The position numbers and the translations under genes are program-made. From NCBI GenBank assembly GCA_021813195.1, contig JAKALI010000228.1:1-6738 (forward strand): DNA of 6,738 nucleotides, in the 5' to 3' direction. Shown one piece after another: positions 6,169 through 6,738 of this stretch; the first letter of the stretch is position 1, and each line of letters opens with the position of its first letter. Source of the DNA: Pseudomonadota bacterium (GTDB taxonomy: Bacteria > Pseudomonadota > Alphaproteobacteria > Rhizobiales > Hyphomicrobiaceae). The notes beneath the pieces were generated by a model. The model made no database searches. It saw only the letters and a program-made list of their open reading frames with translations, and was not told the origin of the DNA.

Positions 6169-6738
6169 TTGAGAAGCGAGGATGGTGGGCCGAGCCGGTC
6201 GTTCCGGTTTTCGTTCGGGCTGGAAAAACTCGGCCTGATTGCACTCGCCGCGCCGAGCGTCTCCCTGCTCGTCATTGTTCTAGTGTCGCTGTTGGCCGGG
6301 CTTGGGCTGATGCGGCTCAAGGTGGACGATAGCTTGTCGGAATTATTCCGCTCCGATACTCCCGAGTTCGCTCAGTACGAAGAAATCGACCGGCGCTTTC
6401 CGTCGAGCGAGTACGATGTTCTCGTGACCGTCGATGGCAAGAACCTGCTTGAGCGCTCGGGTTTGGAAGCGCTCCAGCGGACGGTCGTCGAATTGCAGCT
6501 TGCCGACGGGGTCAACGGGCTGGTCTCCATGTTGTCCGCTCGCGCCAAGCCAGACGCGACCGGCTACGCCGCACCTGTCGTGCCTGACGAATTGCCGGAG
6601 GATCCCGCAGCCTATGCCGAGATGATTTCGGCGCTGAAATCCAATGACATCGTTAAGGGAAAATTCCTATCCGACGATGGCGAACTGGCGCTGATCGTGA
6701 TCGCGCTCGATCGCAAGGTTGTTGAGGAACGCGGGCCG
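6169..6738 (+). CDS. RND/MMPL-family exporter, N-terminal fragment cut by the window edge
   Basis: The first 190 residues of an inner-membrane transporter of the RND superfamily (MMPL or COG1033-like branch). Full proteins are usually about 750-900 residues with two sets of membrane helices and two periplasmic loops, driven by proton flow. What is visible: a polar N-terminus, F-S-F-G-L-E-K-L (14-21), a first membrane helix at about 28-48, then the start of the first periplasmic domain. That domain carries V-D-D-S-L-S-E-L-F-R-S-D-T-P-E-F (52-67) and R-R-F-P-S-S-E-Y-D-V-L-V (75-86), both highly characteristic of this branch. Related proteins are annotated as exporters of lipids such as hopanoids, but the cargo cannot be told here. 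The frame is open back to 6043. TTG 6169 is chosen for its ribosome site and because homologues begin close to F-S-F-G; ATG 6118 would add 17 residues. It may start a new transcription unit after the 252-base gap. Confidence 0.88.
   Translation, partial: MRSEDGGPSRSFRFSFGLEKLGLIALAAPSVSLLVIVLVSLLAGLGLMRLKVDDSLSELFRSDTPEFAQYEEIDRRFPSSEYDVLVTVDGKNLLERSGLEALQRTVVELQLADGVNGLVSMLSARAKPDATGYAAPVVPDELPEDPAAYAEMISALKSNDIVKGKFLSDDGELALIVIALDRKVVEERGP

Noticed and set aside
5528..6172. 214-residue plus-strand open frame running from inside the nitroreductase to the exporter start
   Set aside because: It is frame-shifted relative to the clear nitroreductase gene and has no recognisable similarity; the part beyond 5916 alone has no supported start.

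Overview
This GC-rich window (roughly 60% G+C by eye) looks like chromosomal DNA of an alphaproteobacterium, most likely of the Hyphomicrobiales. The protein relationships point there: an AapJ-type general amino-acid binding protein, a YdjA-type nitroreductase with the W-x-T-E-W-x-A-Y signature I associate with alphaproteobacterial members, and an RND/MMPL exporter typical of the group. This placement is inference from recalled family features, not a search result. I see no phage, insertion-sequence, CRISPR, tRNA or rRNA signal.

Layout: (1) Bases 1-179 hold no recognisable gene. (2) Bases 180-1995, plus strand: a secreted AapJ-like solute-binding protein, then 55 bases later a membrane-anchored protein with a proline-rich linker and a helical, TPR-like C-terminus. 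No transporter permease or ATPase is adjacent. (3) Bases 2033-5189, minus strand and convergent with the first pair: a secreted von Willebrand factor A (VWA) protein, followed downstream by a second secreted protein. Both are built from the same repeat of about 80-86 residues, five copies in the first and three in the second. (4) Bases 5329-5916, plus strand: an FMN nitroreductase diverging from the VWA gene. (5) Bases 6169-6738, plus strand: the N-terminal 190 residues of an RND/MMPL exporter, cut by the window edge.

Four of the six genes (the two convergent pairs) encode envelope proteins: three predicted to be exported and one membrane-anchored. The strongest observation is the repeat family shared by the VWA protein and its neighbour, which looks like a two-gene unit grown by module duplication. 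Two proteins have altered functional sites. The binding protein lacks the usual amino-group-binding aspartate and the Arg-Asn-Thr-Thr segment of its family. The VWA domain keeps D-x-S-x-S but lacks the metal-site threonine. Whether the two convergent pairs act together cannot be told from the sequence. The nitroreductase and exporter look like ordinary, unrelated neighbours. Clear promoters and terminators are scarce, and those listed are low confidence.
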